Below are positions 11,701 to 17,749 of a stretch of DNA of 34,541 nt, piece after piece. Positions within the stretch are counted from its first letter, which is position 1. Every line of letters starts with the position of its first letter. The DNA comes from Cymbomonas tetramitiformis (Eukaryota > Chlorophyta > Pyramimonadophyceae > Pyramimonadales > Pyramimonadaceae). Both the position numbers and the translations under genes were made by a program. A model generated the notes under the pieces. It was not told the origin of the DNA and made no database searches. It saw nothing but the letters and a program-made list of their open reading frames with translations. The DNA lies in assembly GCA_001247695.2 (NCBI GenBank), contig LGRX02030307.1, forward strand, positions 1-34,541, given 5' to 3'.

Positions 11701-14279
11701 TCGAAAATGCGTATGGCTCGGTTGACCACAAAAGACTCATTACGACACTAAAACACCTGGGGGTGCCACCACAACTTACCGAAGCTGTTAGGGACATACT
11801 GGGCGAAAACGAGGAGGACTCCATGCAAATGAGAGCAAAAGTAGGGGACCAGGTCTCGGAAGAGGTGCCAATAAGAAGGGGGATTCTGCAAGGCGACAGC
11901 ATGAGCCCGCTACTATTCATACTATACCTGGAACCTCTCCTTAGATGGCTAGAGGTGGGGGACCATGGATACCAGCACAAGTATGCAACTGACAGGGAGC
12001 TCAGAGGGGAACTGAGAACCTCCTCCGGAGCATTTGTGGATGACCTAATTATACTAACCAAACTAATGACAGGCATGGAGCAACAGCTAAGGAAACTCTC
12101 GGCATTTGGAGACTGGAGTGGACTCAGAATAAACGAGGACAAAACAAAGATAACAGGGGTGGAACATGGCAACAAGAACGTGAAAGAAAGTAGGCACCAA
12201 GGGGTGAAATGCGGAAGTCGAACGCTGAAAGTCCTTAAAGCCGGGGATACCTACAAATACCTAGGGGTCCTACTCAATATGCTGGGGACATGGAAAGAGG
12301 AGAAAAGAAAGTCGCTACAGGAACTCAAAAGAAGAATAGACGCACTACTGGCAACCCCCCTCACACAAAGACAAAAAGAGTACTCCCTGAAGTCGGCCAT
12401 ACTGGGGAAATTCAAGTACGGACTCCACCTAGGGATATACACACAGGGTGAAATACAACAGGCAGAAAACCAGCTGGGGGCCGCGATGAAAAGAATATAT
12501 GGACTCCCCGCGAATGGTACGCCCAATGAACTAAACACGGAGGAAAAAGAGGAATATGGACTGGGGCTCCAGTCCCTACAGGCAACATATGCACAAGAAG
12601 TATACACGGGACTGGCAGGCGCTGTTCAGAGTGAGGAAGACAAAGGGGCCCAGATGGGATACGGCAAAAGGGAGAGAAACCTCCAAACCAGACAAAGACA
12701 AAGAATGTCACAAGTCAGCAGGTCCACAGCCGGGCTACTGGAAAAACACTTCGAAGAAAGGGGACACAGCAGCACAAGGAGCAAGCTAAAAATGGGACTG
12801 CAGACACAAACGAACACTCTGAGGAAGATGAATGCTCTGAATGAATATGGAATACGCGTGAAAGGAGTGGGAAACCACATGCAGGAACTGGGTAAAGAAA
12901 CACTACCTATAATGAGGCAGCTGGGAAAGGCTAAAAGGGTATACACAAACGCGGAAATGGAGGGCACAACCAGAACGACCAAGCACCAAAGGATAATGGA
13001 TACAGAATACAGAGACCCACAGTCGCAGCCCGCGACGGCAGGCTTTGAAAAAATGGGAACGGTAAATGTAATACAGGAAACGAAAACTCAGCAAGCCACT
13101 AAACAAATAAACTTCACCAAACTACTCACACTATTCAGAAACTACCCGGACCTCAAGAACTTAACCACAGCAGACGGGAAAAGTGCCATACCAATAGAAA
13201 CACTGAAAGCGACAGGTGGAAGGAAACACGACACCAAGACGGCAACAAAGATAGCACAGGGAATGCTGCACCTATACCCATACATTTGCGAAGCACAACC
13301 CAACGACATTAAGAAACCAGGGGACCACTGGGACCATGTGTGGAACAGAAGGCTGAAACCTGAATACATACAAGAACGGAAAACAGGAGAGCTAGAGAGG
13401 TACACCAAAAGTACGACAAGCATGGAAAACATAAGCGACTGGCCGGCACAAATAAAGGCGCTGCACGAGGCTGGAAACAGTCTGAAGGACATACTGCAAC
13501 TACTGTCTATGTACCCGCTAGCCAACCAAACGAAGCATTTCGAACAGTCAGAGGTGGAGTGGACGGAACATGAGAAGGAAGTCCTGGGCATAGAAACCGA
13601 CCAGGAAAAGGAGGAAGACGACGTGATGACCACCAGACACCCACGGGGGAGAGTAAAGAGGAAGTCAGGGCAACAGAACAGAGGCCAGTGGTCGACACAG
13701 GAAGACCGAATGGACGTGCTAGGACAAGAGGGAAACTACACGCCCGCCGGGATACTGGCAACCAGACAGTACCTGCAAAACTACACAGACTCGACCTCGA
13801 AAGTAACACAGTACGAAATACGGTGGACGGATGGTGAAGGAAACGAACAGACGACGTGGAGCACAGAAGAAACAGTAAGAACACACCTGCTCAAACACAA
13901 CCTCTCCTCGGACCAAGGATGGAAAAACCTAGTGGAAGAATGGAAGAATGACAAGAGAGACAAAAGGACCAAACGTGAGCCCGCGGAGGAGATACTGGCA
14001 GGACAACCAAACGGCGAACAGAGGTACTGGAAAGAAGTAACGCACCTGGAAATATGCACAAGGGAAACGAACCCGGACCAGGACATTAGGCACATTCCAG
14101 GTGTGAAGGACAGACAACTGCGCACGGAAGGTGACACCACCTACTGCTATGAGCCGGAGGGAAGCCTTATAGGCACGCTGAGCACGGTAAAAGTTAGAGA
14201 ATTGTACGACAGATATGCCGAGGCGGTGGGGGACAGCACGGCACAAAGGCCAACAGAAAAACAACTGGCAAAAGGCTGA
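2787..14279 (+). CDS. LINE ORF1: gag-like, Ulp1-like protease, APE endonuclease, reverse transcriptase, chromodomain-like (3830 aa)
   Basis: The start is the first in-frame ATG inside the element; the open frame extends left only into host DNA. Residues 1-490 are an unrecognised gag-like region, and 495-590 look like a coiled coil. Residues 860-1330 hold a triplicated repeat. A Ulp1/C48-type protease follows, with His1777 (GHW), Asp1800 (YDSMG), Gln1853 and Cys1859 (DAFSCGVW) at the usual Gln-to-Cys spacing of six. The APE endonuclease has Asn2281 (LTWNIQG), Glu2308 (VTETKT), GDLN at 2442-2445 and SDH at 2514-2516. The RT has RPIALLDCLFKLY, YVDFENAYGSVD with Asp2971, QGDSMSPLLF, and FVDD at 3083-3086 in place of YxDD. 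A chromodomain-like stretch (YEIRW, then TTWSTEETV) begins near 3676. The protein would nick target DNA and copy the RNA in place. Stop is TGA at 14277. It is much larger than typical LINE proteins and fully open. Confidence 0.93.
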   Translation: MNSRGAIKRTSRGSPLVGQKGGKGGNPPRRNRELLDEEQTGTLLRHFQGKDHAATGTFTDGAHLPQLPDDFNHCLNAFIEKYCSQHGEKTALEARAEYFSTAYPDRRLEYTQCSQGYPLENPYGVRNENGETIYTLLQNCAEIQPSEIDEYCIPKGGQGHIVVAPLRSYGPLVVEYLQHITSAVRHFHQLGEGTMVISQENPPAIRWVGDKVAAIRLTFVKPEYAATVMSTTLAHLPIHCGKLGADNIADSERAIPRVRIAGRGGDRGGAEERQLCITSEGLKGRTLQSLEEELTGMHIIEAAMKGSWEDSVPAATALNNIRIVAASEKAAQQLETGDIKIPSLTEYDVQRIPTNRAIQHLFATEVVIVDYDKSIDYEFDADSLVTSINEILTDKLGEGQHLLPWPPSYTKPATDESVPATYLRLRKLKRGQIFSAVANEKVYAWIAGLPEKRFSIKVEHLGMRFECQHSDFSRSGKYAKSKGGGGRGTVPPTTQSADEVVQALEGRLASFAKVAKGDSKTEEEVRALRVVVERLETATAKGFKDTVKSVERVGDGVIDLTEKSKGFSELQLELQQKMVDNLIKLNSQQLNSPQSDDSLHFRKRTKQRIDSPEGEDTAMLDKERQDLEKKLASTVSAIERSNQKVQPTHPTAWNTALKINLAIDKGNTGNRGEQKGCSLPESAGAATGSDTIVVTSKGLTIKGTDHRSAGPSRQGKADADRQASQQNSKHRVASGEKEQHHSEPDRRTHQNSCAPYIYCLNRTATSHANNNKYLISNWGVPINPCPAQCHRCELLLEITDTCKLKTKHKYTRENNENSNRHHTANEAEALHRSTNVRIAAETETGAVGHNTKHEYSILSNKRNPQDTPNGNRRTATTRTAIWSKTRGNPNPKGAYLQKREGIGAHKSKIRRKYFTQGLQMAKYEHEIKMNLNGRLWTFSELLQELYVKIRSFAKTALTKQYFKETTGSRTQRHIGKNEVQIYGSKDGMMLQANVTRNNKKNEGSGEHAHWRNDGDSNNKRNPQDTPNGNRRTATTRTAIWRKTRGNPNPKGAYLQKREGIGAHKSKIRRKYFTQGLQMAKYEHEMKMNLNGRLWTFSELLQKLYVKIRSFVKTTPAEQYFKEATKSYAQRYMGKNEAQICCKKNGKTLQTCVTRNKENRAKPEEHAHRRNDRDNNNKRNPQDTLKGKRPTMTAYTAIYREMKGNPNPKGQYLQKKGGTGAHNDKIRRKNFTQSLQMVKYNQQMKMSLNGRHWIISELLQKLYVKIRSFVQMAQKGKYFEGTPIGYIRISIEENEVQKCNKQGVRGQNERVTRNKGGGMGGGKHTRRRCVVSNGQEGNSRGTLMKAILAICVAATFLTKSNSGGRITPAQKLTQWIRVTACRKTGRKVGTGMQKTPERVRVTCLQKRNTAATTITRQATETRKGKEKMPKGEDNRSQGTTQEKLSKGVLGEAPEREHAAQCMQKRSTEATAKTRQTVETGKVSEEMPRGVNDQRQEITQEKPPKGPRWLATTEEGGRRANFRRNLTYYLRANRQEHAHAHKRGRRYWSEHEKGKTYRWVQRTKYDRPQLVRSNQVVRQETKDRDNSKWARKHGEMRRMRREGQNIARTVGAQIMSMHVTLSVLGPLAKRKEQAQLAMKNPRQEVPQVKAVNEMSTAARGAALGTKPNRKAEQIEETGRYAEAKPQPSHIGGGTCSNEKMEGQYPKNSVTQGIFAKDGKLNMHQVDLALETLEDNPPGSTTMQEILKMLRENDRKFLEMVKEKVARKGGTQIPVVGNGHWLLLMVGVCVAKDNSTLQAYVYDSMGMERQTRKKTAQGHMRMAEELQGAVSAWVTGNKEAMGCLEARATPMYDRHQHDAFSCGVWVIYIAELWQQWLSERKGAWIQHVYTNTLQTSRCVTLHTTEIVNKCRDRFRPKIKSAIMRENRPHAEQDTDEVELTRENPAKRTGAKQARTQGTCAADAFMREVERGRTGEQVEDTMRQQGVGIQTIMNVREALQALQQDTEALIDETMGKLSTDGRTQIAIRDGEKWAMMMLTITRQDMQAHVWLPTGGIEKQDELLIAIDVWTILREAYDLQKVKYSGLKTHSTPPEWEKFSQGEQAIRVAGSWKYWHVDGKPGHFKLGTRNTAWLQGETRGMRRMTEQTTGLAEEDMKSDEPKEDGRAPTTEQHATSDATEEKNTSTTDKLVQATLRFRPISKEQANERLKKEEGTATGKKLRPPANSKKYPPPTTTTKTNKRDNEETKGSLEALKQWGGNMPKTENLNTEEMGQAQQHTINFLTWNIQGSPHSLYELEEQMKKWEIDIAIVTETKTANEEIKRHFRNRKQSNICTNIPTEEGEGEESNHKAGLAVILTGEYAKPHNYTEVQVPHLRGVLTHTLLHFPGGKYLHLLGVYYPVEGKEVAEDTGRGELDREAARNGIQEYVRMVTTASENAAGQTVLICGDLNATTGTPKNSRDKEWNKTLEATGLQDVGGTRETTLTWHERRNIDRMLASKAELQYYTQPTAGELTELHMSDHKMVCTTQLDLKAWGTHRPTAQKPQHAKTDRLKLPLTEAEGNTLRQTLDAAYTKELQDEMQEAINGIKTATSTRHRKRAIDYAGGVVARIMGEARDRAMMDVNLPKQAAAPEQQHGLHLPKTLRKERDGHLKERNRCRENIALWKKDIEAREQVTEEVRTEDFDNRTSEMKKWEQWEREQKKLATKEARKCIKEHEANRKQKTRMKMREGYWGNIKHYHKLIYKKEIENGTAPATTIQAMETIQGELVVGHQKVAQAMGEHIAWSEPYKMKEPEKGLKDTPPWLDERYKNYMKENQCKRPDQTKVNLNVDKEAYRQAVKKMKTNKAAGPMGIQNEILKQMPDRFHDQLCELMKLMWEHRHTPLPWKKGYFCFHHKQGEVTKQKNYRPIALLDCLFKLYTTVLTKMLADFCEINGMLSEAQEGSRENHNTMKQLTRVTNAIEDANLSKQNLHATYVDFENAYGSVDHKRLITTLKHLGVPPQLTEAVRDILGENEEDSMQMRAKVGDQVSEEVPIRRGILQGDSMSPLLFILYLEPLLRWLEVGDHGYQHKYATDRELRGELRTSSGAFVDDLIILTKLMTGMEQQLRKLSAFGDWSGLRINEDKTKITGVEHGNKNVKESRHQGVKCGSRTLKVLKAGDTYKYLGVLLNMLGTWKEEKRKSLQELKRRIDALLATPLTQRQKEYSLKSAILGKFKYGLHLGIYTQGEIQQAENQLGAAMKRIYGLPANGTPNELNTEEKEEYGLGLQSLQATYAQEVYTGLAGAVQSEEDKGAQMGYGKRERNLQTRQRQRMSQVSRSTAGLLEKHFEERGHSSTRSKLKMGLQTQTNTLRKMNALNEYGIRVKGVGNHMQELGKETLPIMRQLGKAKRVYTNAEMEGTTRTTKHQRIMDTEYRDPQSQPATAGFEKMGTVNVIQETKTQQATKQINFTKLLTLFRNYPDLKNLTTADGKSAIPIETLKATGGRKHDTKTATKIAQGMLHLYPYICEAQPNDIKKPGDHWDHVWNRRLKPEYIQERKTGELERYTKSTTSMENISDWPAQIKALHEAGNSLKDILQLLSMYPLANQTKHFEQSEVEWTEHEKEVLGIETDQEKEEDDVMTTRHPRGRVKRKSGQQNRGQWSTQEDRMDVLGQEGNYTPAGILATRQYLQNYTDSTSKVTQYEIRWTDGEGNEQTTWSTEETVRTHLLKHNLSSDQGWKNLVEEWKNDKRDKRTKREPAEEILAGQPNGEQRYWKEVTHLEICTRETNPDQDIRHIPGVKDRQLRTEGDTTYCYEPEGSLIGTLSTVKVRELYDRYAEAVGDSTAQRPTEKQLAKG
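5371..6770 (+). repeat. Three tandem in-frame copies of a 474-bp (158-aa) unit in LINE ORF1
   Basis: Copies start at 5371, 5845 and 6319, each exactly 474 bases apart, so the frame is kept. Each unit has NPQDT, GNPNPKG, KIRRK, LQM, NGR and LYVKIRSF in the same order. The first two are nearly identical over about the first 270 bases and then diverge; the third is more divergent throughout and is cut short near 6770. The encoded protein is basic and of unknown function. Confidence 0.9.
6990..7310 (+). repeat. Diverged two-copy in-frame repeat (about 174 bp) in LINE ORF1
   Basis: Two stretches beginning at 6990 and 7164 encode similar peptides in register: CLQKRNTAAT with TTQEKLSKG, and CMQKRSTEAT with ITQEKPPKG. 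They are 58 residues apart and lie in the basic, low-complexity linker upstream of the protease. Function unknown. Confidence 0.65.
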
Positions 14280-14365
14280 AACTAAGTGTAGAACACAAAA
14301 TACATGTAAGCACTTTTGAGGAGGAAATAGCACAACTGCTGATAAGGTACTCCAGCAAGGCGGAG

Positions 14366-17300
14366 ATGAAACACAGAAAAAGGAACCTCCAAAACCACTG
14401 GACCTTCCCTCCGGAAATGATGGAGGCGGTACACACAGCCATGGGAGTCCAAACAGAGGTATTCGCCTCCCCACTTAATGTACACAAAGACACCAGAACG
14501 TACTACTCGCAATACCCACGAGACTCGGTATTTGGGGCTGTAGGCTCGGCATGGGAAGAGCAATGGGAAAAACTGGGGTCATACCAATTCAACCCAGAGT
14601 ACACAGCAGGGGACCTCTACAAAGCACTGAAAAAGGCAATTAATTCCACAAAAACGGCCGAACCCGTTCTGGGGGTAGGAATATACCCCACATATGCCAA
14701 AAGCCCGTATAGAAAACTTCTGAATAAGCACATGGGATACAGGGTACACGAGCTACTGGAGATAAAGGAAGGGCAGTTCACCTTCCTACCACCCGACCAC
14801 TGGATGCAAGGCAACCTACAGAAACCTAAACAATGCAACTGGAACATGAGAATACTGATAGTAGCGAACGCGGCAGGATGGAGAAAATACTGCCCGGACG
14901 CACTCAAAACCCACGACATATTCAGCAAGGCCCTTCTCAAATGCCCGCAAAGCAAAGTCAGGACTATAGGCAGAGCATGCTACATACACAGGCCTCTCAC
15001 CCTCAAGGATGCGGACAGGCAACCTAGGTCAATTACAGAATGGGAGAAGGATTGCGTCATAGACTCCGCGCCATGGATGAACCATGAACTACCGGTCATG
15101 CAGGCACTACCAGACGGCCACTTGGAAAACCACACAGAGGAGATAATTGAACGGTGGATGGAAGACAGGGAAAAAGAAGGGGAGCACAGAGGAGGGGATA
15201 AGGGGCCGAGGCCAACGACTATGGACGTACTAAGAGCTAACACCACGTGGAGTAGGGAGGAAATAAACAGAGACGCCCTAAGAAGGTGGGCATTACAATT
15301 TGCGGGCCCAGACACAACGGACGAGCACATAAACGGAGACCAATGGCTGCAGTGGGAAAGGGGTGAAAAGGAGAAAGCAGAACCACTACCAGAAAGCAGG
15401 TGGGACAGCCAAGGGAAAGGATACCCAGAGCCCCACAGGAGGCATGACGGAAACAATATGATCTACACAGATGGAAGCCAAAGAAAAGTCAAAAAGGAAA
15501 ACGGGGAAGTCGAGGATGTAACTGCGGCAGGTGTCTGGGACCCAAGAGGGGAACGGGCAATGAACCACATGCAAAGATGGGTCGGACGCTGCCAAACTGT
15601 TAACAGGGCGGAGCTCACTGCCATATATATGGCATTGACACTAGACTCAAACTCGGGAGAAGAGAAAGTCAGCATATGTACGGATAGTCTGACCTCCCTC
15701 TACCAAATACAAAACATGAAAAGAAGGCCGCACACGCTTGAAAGGCATGTACACAGGGACCTACTGTGGAAAATAATGAAACAAATACAAATGCTAAATA
15801 AGGAAGGAACAAAAGTGGCCCTATATAAGGTTAAAGCGCATGTGGGAATACATGGGAATGAAATGGCGGACGAGGTGGCAAAAAGAGCCTGTGAAGAAGG
15901 AGAATACGGCCTCAACCACGACAACACGGATACAGTGATGCTACTGGCAATATGCGAGGCCACAGGTAGACAACTGGAAGGACACCAAGCAATACTCAAC
16001 CATGTAACAAAAAAGGTGAGGGAGGCAAAAATGACAGGAAAAACAAACATAATACAAAGACTAAAAAGGAAACTAGACACCGGACCAGAAGAATGGGAGA
16101 CCAAAAGACAACGCATTGAGAGAACGGAGGCAGAATACGCACAAAGAAACCGGGAGCCTGCAGAAATAGAAACAGCCTGGGCAGACACCTGGCCCGACGA
16201 ACCAGAATGGGAACAGGAACAGGAAGAGGAATTGGAACTCCAGAGGATGGAACGATTAGAGGAGGAGGCATTAATACAGGGGCAGCAAGTACAAACAGCA
16301 CAACAAGCTAAACAAAAGAGGGGGCAAGAGCGAGAGAGCACACGGGGAGTAGAAATGAATAAGGAACAGGCATGGAAGACAAGAACAATACAGAAAGAGG
16401 AGGCATTAGAACAGGGAGAAAGACAAAAACGAAGAAGAACCCACAGCCAGGCAAAACTCGACCAACCAGCCCCACGGGAAGCTGAAGGACCGAGGGAAGC
16501 CCAAGGAGAAACTGCACAAGGGTCAACCCAGAAACTGAAGCTACCGGAAACACAGAATGTGGACACGACAACACAGCAGGACACCGCAGCCGAGCTCAGA
16601 GAAATGGCCCAACAACAGGAGGAAGCACAGGAAGAATGGAGAGCACTCCAGGAAATGGTACAGGACCAGGAAGCAGCGCAAAAGGAAGTACACCAAGTGA
16701 AGGAATGGAGAAAGTCCTCGAGGGAAAAAATACTGACAGCAACACAAGAAAAGCCAGAAAAATACATGCAGCACCTCAAAGGTGATAAAGCCATGCACAA
16801 GCTCTCTAATGGATACTGGAAGAAGGGAACGGAATACCTAAACGAGAAAGACGTGACAGTCCTGCTAAGATGCCGGGCGAACAAACTACCAGCAGGACCA
16901 TACAAGAAGCAGCAAGGAGGGAGAAGGTCGCAAAAATGCAAATGCTGCGGGATGCCCAGACAAGTAAACGCGGGAGGATTCATACGCACAGCCCATGTGC
17001 TGGGAGGATGCACAGAGAGGGAGATAAGGAACATGGTAATAAGCAGGTCGGATGAGACCACCAAAATGATAGCGAAAGCAATTAGCAAAGGCAGGAAAGG
17101 AGGATGTGTAATAAGAACCCATGCGGGGAAAAAAGGGAAAGGAATGAACAACGGGAGACCAATAGAAGACTTCCTCCTCACAAGGGGGCAATGCAGACTG
17201 GACGGACGAAACACACCGGCACCAGCACACGGAAAGGACACCATACCACACTACGTGGACATAGTAATGCTAGAGGGAACTGAAAAGGGGAATGAGCAGC

Positions 17301-17650
17301 CTGGGTACACACACCAAAAGGCAATGACGGAAGCGGGCCACATACACCTGATAGAGGTAACATACACAGATGAAATGAGTTGGGAGGAAGCACTAAAGAC
17401 GAAGTACACAAAATATACACCGCTAGTAAAACTACTAGAACTATATGGCTACAAGGTAACGCTACACGTGATGGTATTCGGCAATACGGGAACGATATAC
17501 GAACACACGGAGAAAATACTGACCAAACATTTAGGATTCGACAAACAAGAAGCCCTACACCTACTCAGGAAAATACATGACCTAGCGACAGGATTTGCAG
17601 TAAGCCTAAACAGACTATACAGAACTAAAGTAGACAAGGAACCAGACTAA
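14366..17650 (+). CDS. LINE ORF2: PCIF1-like methyltransferase domain, RNase H, zinc motif, restriction-like endonuclease (1094 aa)
   Basis: Begins 86 bases after ORF1 in the -1 frame relative to it. Residues about 10-180 resemble PCIF1-type cap adenosine methyltransferases: FASPLN (33-38), YYSQYPRDSVFGAVGS, and SYQFNPEY, where NPEY (76-79) sits at the family's catalytic NPPF. RNase H is clear, with Asp369 (YTDGS), Glu416 (NRAELTAI), Asp440 (CTDSLTS) and Asp502 (GNEMADEVAK). Residues 570-800 are Glu/Gln-rich and probably coiled. A zinc motif CX2C-X15-H-X4-C begins at Cys858. The C-terminus has Asp965 (HYVDIVML), Glu997 (HLIEVTYTD) and a Lys/Tyr helix (ALKTKYTKY), the layout of the restriction-like nuclease of R2- and Dualen-type elements. 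RNase H would remove template RNA; the second nuclease may cut the other strand or supply target choice. The frame is open upstream of the ATG, so an earlier start or a -1 shift from ORF1 is possible. Confidence 0.88.
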   Translation: MKHRKRNLQNHWTFPPEMMEAVHTAMGVQTEVFASPLNVHKDTRTYYSQYPRDSVFGAVGSAWEEQWEKLGSYQFNPEYTAGDLYKALKKAINSTKTAEPVLGVGIYPTYAKSPYRKLLNKHMGYRVHELLEIKEGQFTFLPPDHWMQGNLQKPKQCNWNMRILIVANAAGWRKYCPDALKTHDIFSKALLKCPQSKVRTIGRACYIHRPLTLKDADRQPRSITEWEKDCVIDSAPWMNHELPVMQALPDGHLENHTEEIIERWMEDREKEGEHRGGDKGPRPTTMDVLRANTTWSREEINRDALRRWALQFAGPDTTDEHINGDQWLQWERGEKEKAEPLPESRWDSQGKGYPEPHRRHDGNNMIYTDGSQRKVKKENGEVEDVTAAGVWDPRGERAMNHMQRWVGRCQTVNRAELTAIYMALTLDSNSGEEKVSICTDSLTSLYQIQNMKRRPHTLERHVHRDLLWKIMKQIQMLNKEGTKVALYKVKAHVGIHGNEMADEVAKRACEEGEYGLNHDNTDTVMLLAICEATGRQLEGHQAILNHVTKKVREAKMTGKTNIIQRLKRKLDTGPEEWETKRQRIERTEAEYAQRNREPAEIETAWADTWPDEPEWEQEQEEELELQRMERLEEEALIQGQQVQTAQQAKQKRGQERESTRGVEMNKEQAWKTRTIQKEEALEQGERQKRRRTHSQAKLDQPAPREAEGPREAQGETAQGSTQKLKLPETQNVDTTTQQDTAAELREMAQQQEEAQEEWRALQEMVQDQEAAQKEVHQVKEWRKSSREKILTATQEKPEKYMQHLKGDKAMHKLSNGYWKKGTEYLNEKDVTVLLRCRANKLPAGPYKKQQGGRRSQKCKCCGMPRQVNAGGFIRTAHVLGGCTEREIRNMVISRSDETTKMIAKAISKGRKGGCVIRTHAGKKGKGMNNGRPIEDFLLTRGQCRLDGRNTPAPAHGKDTIPHYVDIVMLEGTEKGNEQPGYTHQKAMTEAGHIHLIEVTYTDEMSWEEALKTKYTKYTPLVKLLELYGYKVTLHVMVFGNTGTIYEHTEKILTKHLGFDKQEALHLLRKIHDLATGFAVSLNRLYRTKVDKEPD

Positions 17651-17709
17651 GGGACAAAGAAGAAGGAGTCAAGGGGACTCACAAAGCCCCACACCCCGTC
17701 CAAGGGTGT
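17651..17709 (+). other. LINE 3' UTR with two small hairpins
   Basis: Two perfect stem-loops stand in tandem. GAGTC (17666-17670) pairs with GACTC (17676-17680) across a five-base loop, and ACACCC (17691-17696) pairs with GGGTGT (17704-17709) across seven bases. The second abuts the terminal pyrimidine tail. In several LINEs the RT recognises a 3' terminal stem-loop; that role here is inference. Confidence 0.65.
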
Positions 17710-17737
17710 CTCTTTTTCTTTTTTTTTTTCTTTTCTT
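17710..17737 (+). repeat. Pyrimidine-only (T-rich) 3' tail of the LINE
   Basis: All bases from 17710 to the target-site duplication are T or C, mostly T. Non-LTR elements usually end in A-rich or simple repeats on the coding strand; here the RNA would end in U/C. Its position directly against the duplication marks it as the true 3' end. Confidence 0.85.
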
Positions 17738-17749
17738 TGGGCACTGCGA
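17738..17749 (+). repeat. Target-site duplication, right copy
   Basis: Matches 2406-2417. After it the host element resumes with TCCCCACCTTTG exactly as in copy B from 32939. The first T may instead be the last base of the tail. Confidence 0.95.

Larger units (their letters stand above)
2418..17737 (+). mobile_element. Giant non-LTR retrotransposon with two endonucleases (Dualen/RandI-like), 15.3 kb
   Basis: Comparison with copy B gives exact borders: 15,320 bases are inserted between two copies of an 11-12 bp target sequence. There are no long terminal repeats. Two long intact ORFs lie on the + strand (2787-14279 and 14366-17650), after a 369-base 5' UTR and before an 87-base 3' UTR with a pyrimidine tail. 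The domain set, in order, is gag-like region, coiled coil, tandem repeat, Ulp1-like protease, APE endonuclease, RT, chromodomain-like segment, PCIF1-like methyltransferase domain, RNase H, zinc motif and probable restriction-like endonuclease. Having both APE and restriction-like nucleases is known for the Dualen/RandI group; that placement is inference from domain content. Perfect duplications and unbroken ORFs suggest a recent, possibly still mobile copy. The coding strand is A-rich and T-poor, in sharp contrast to the GC-rich host DNA. Confidence 0.92.

Noticed and set aside
15700..17244. Long open frames on the minus strand across the LINE, including one of 514 codons
   Set aside because: They are antisense shadows of a confirmed coding strand with skewed base composition, and show Ser/Cys/Phe-rich sequence with no domain.
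2418..17737. LTR retrotransposon or DNA transposon interpretation of the insertion
   Set aside because: There are no terminal repeats, integrase or transposase; APE, RT order and target-primed-type ends indicate a non-LTR element.
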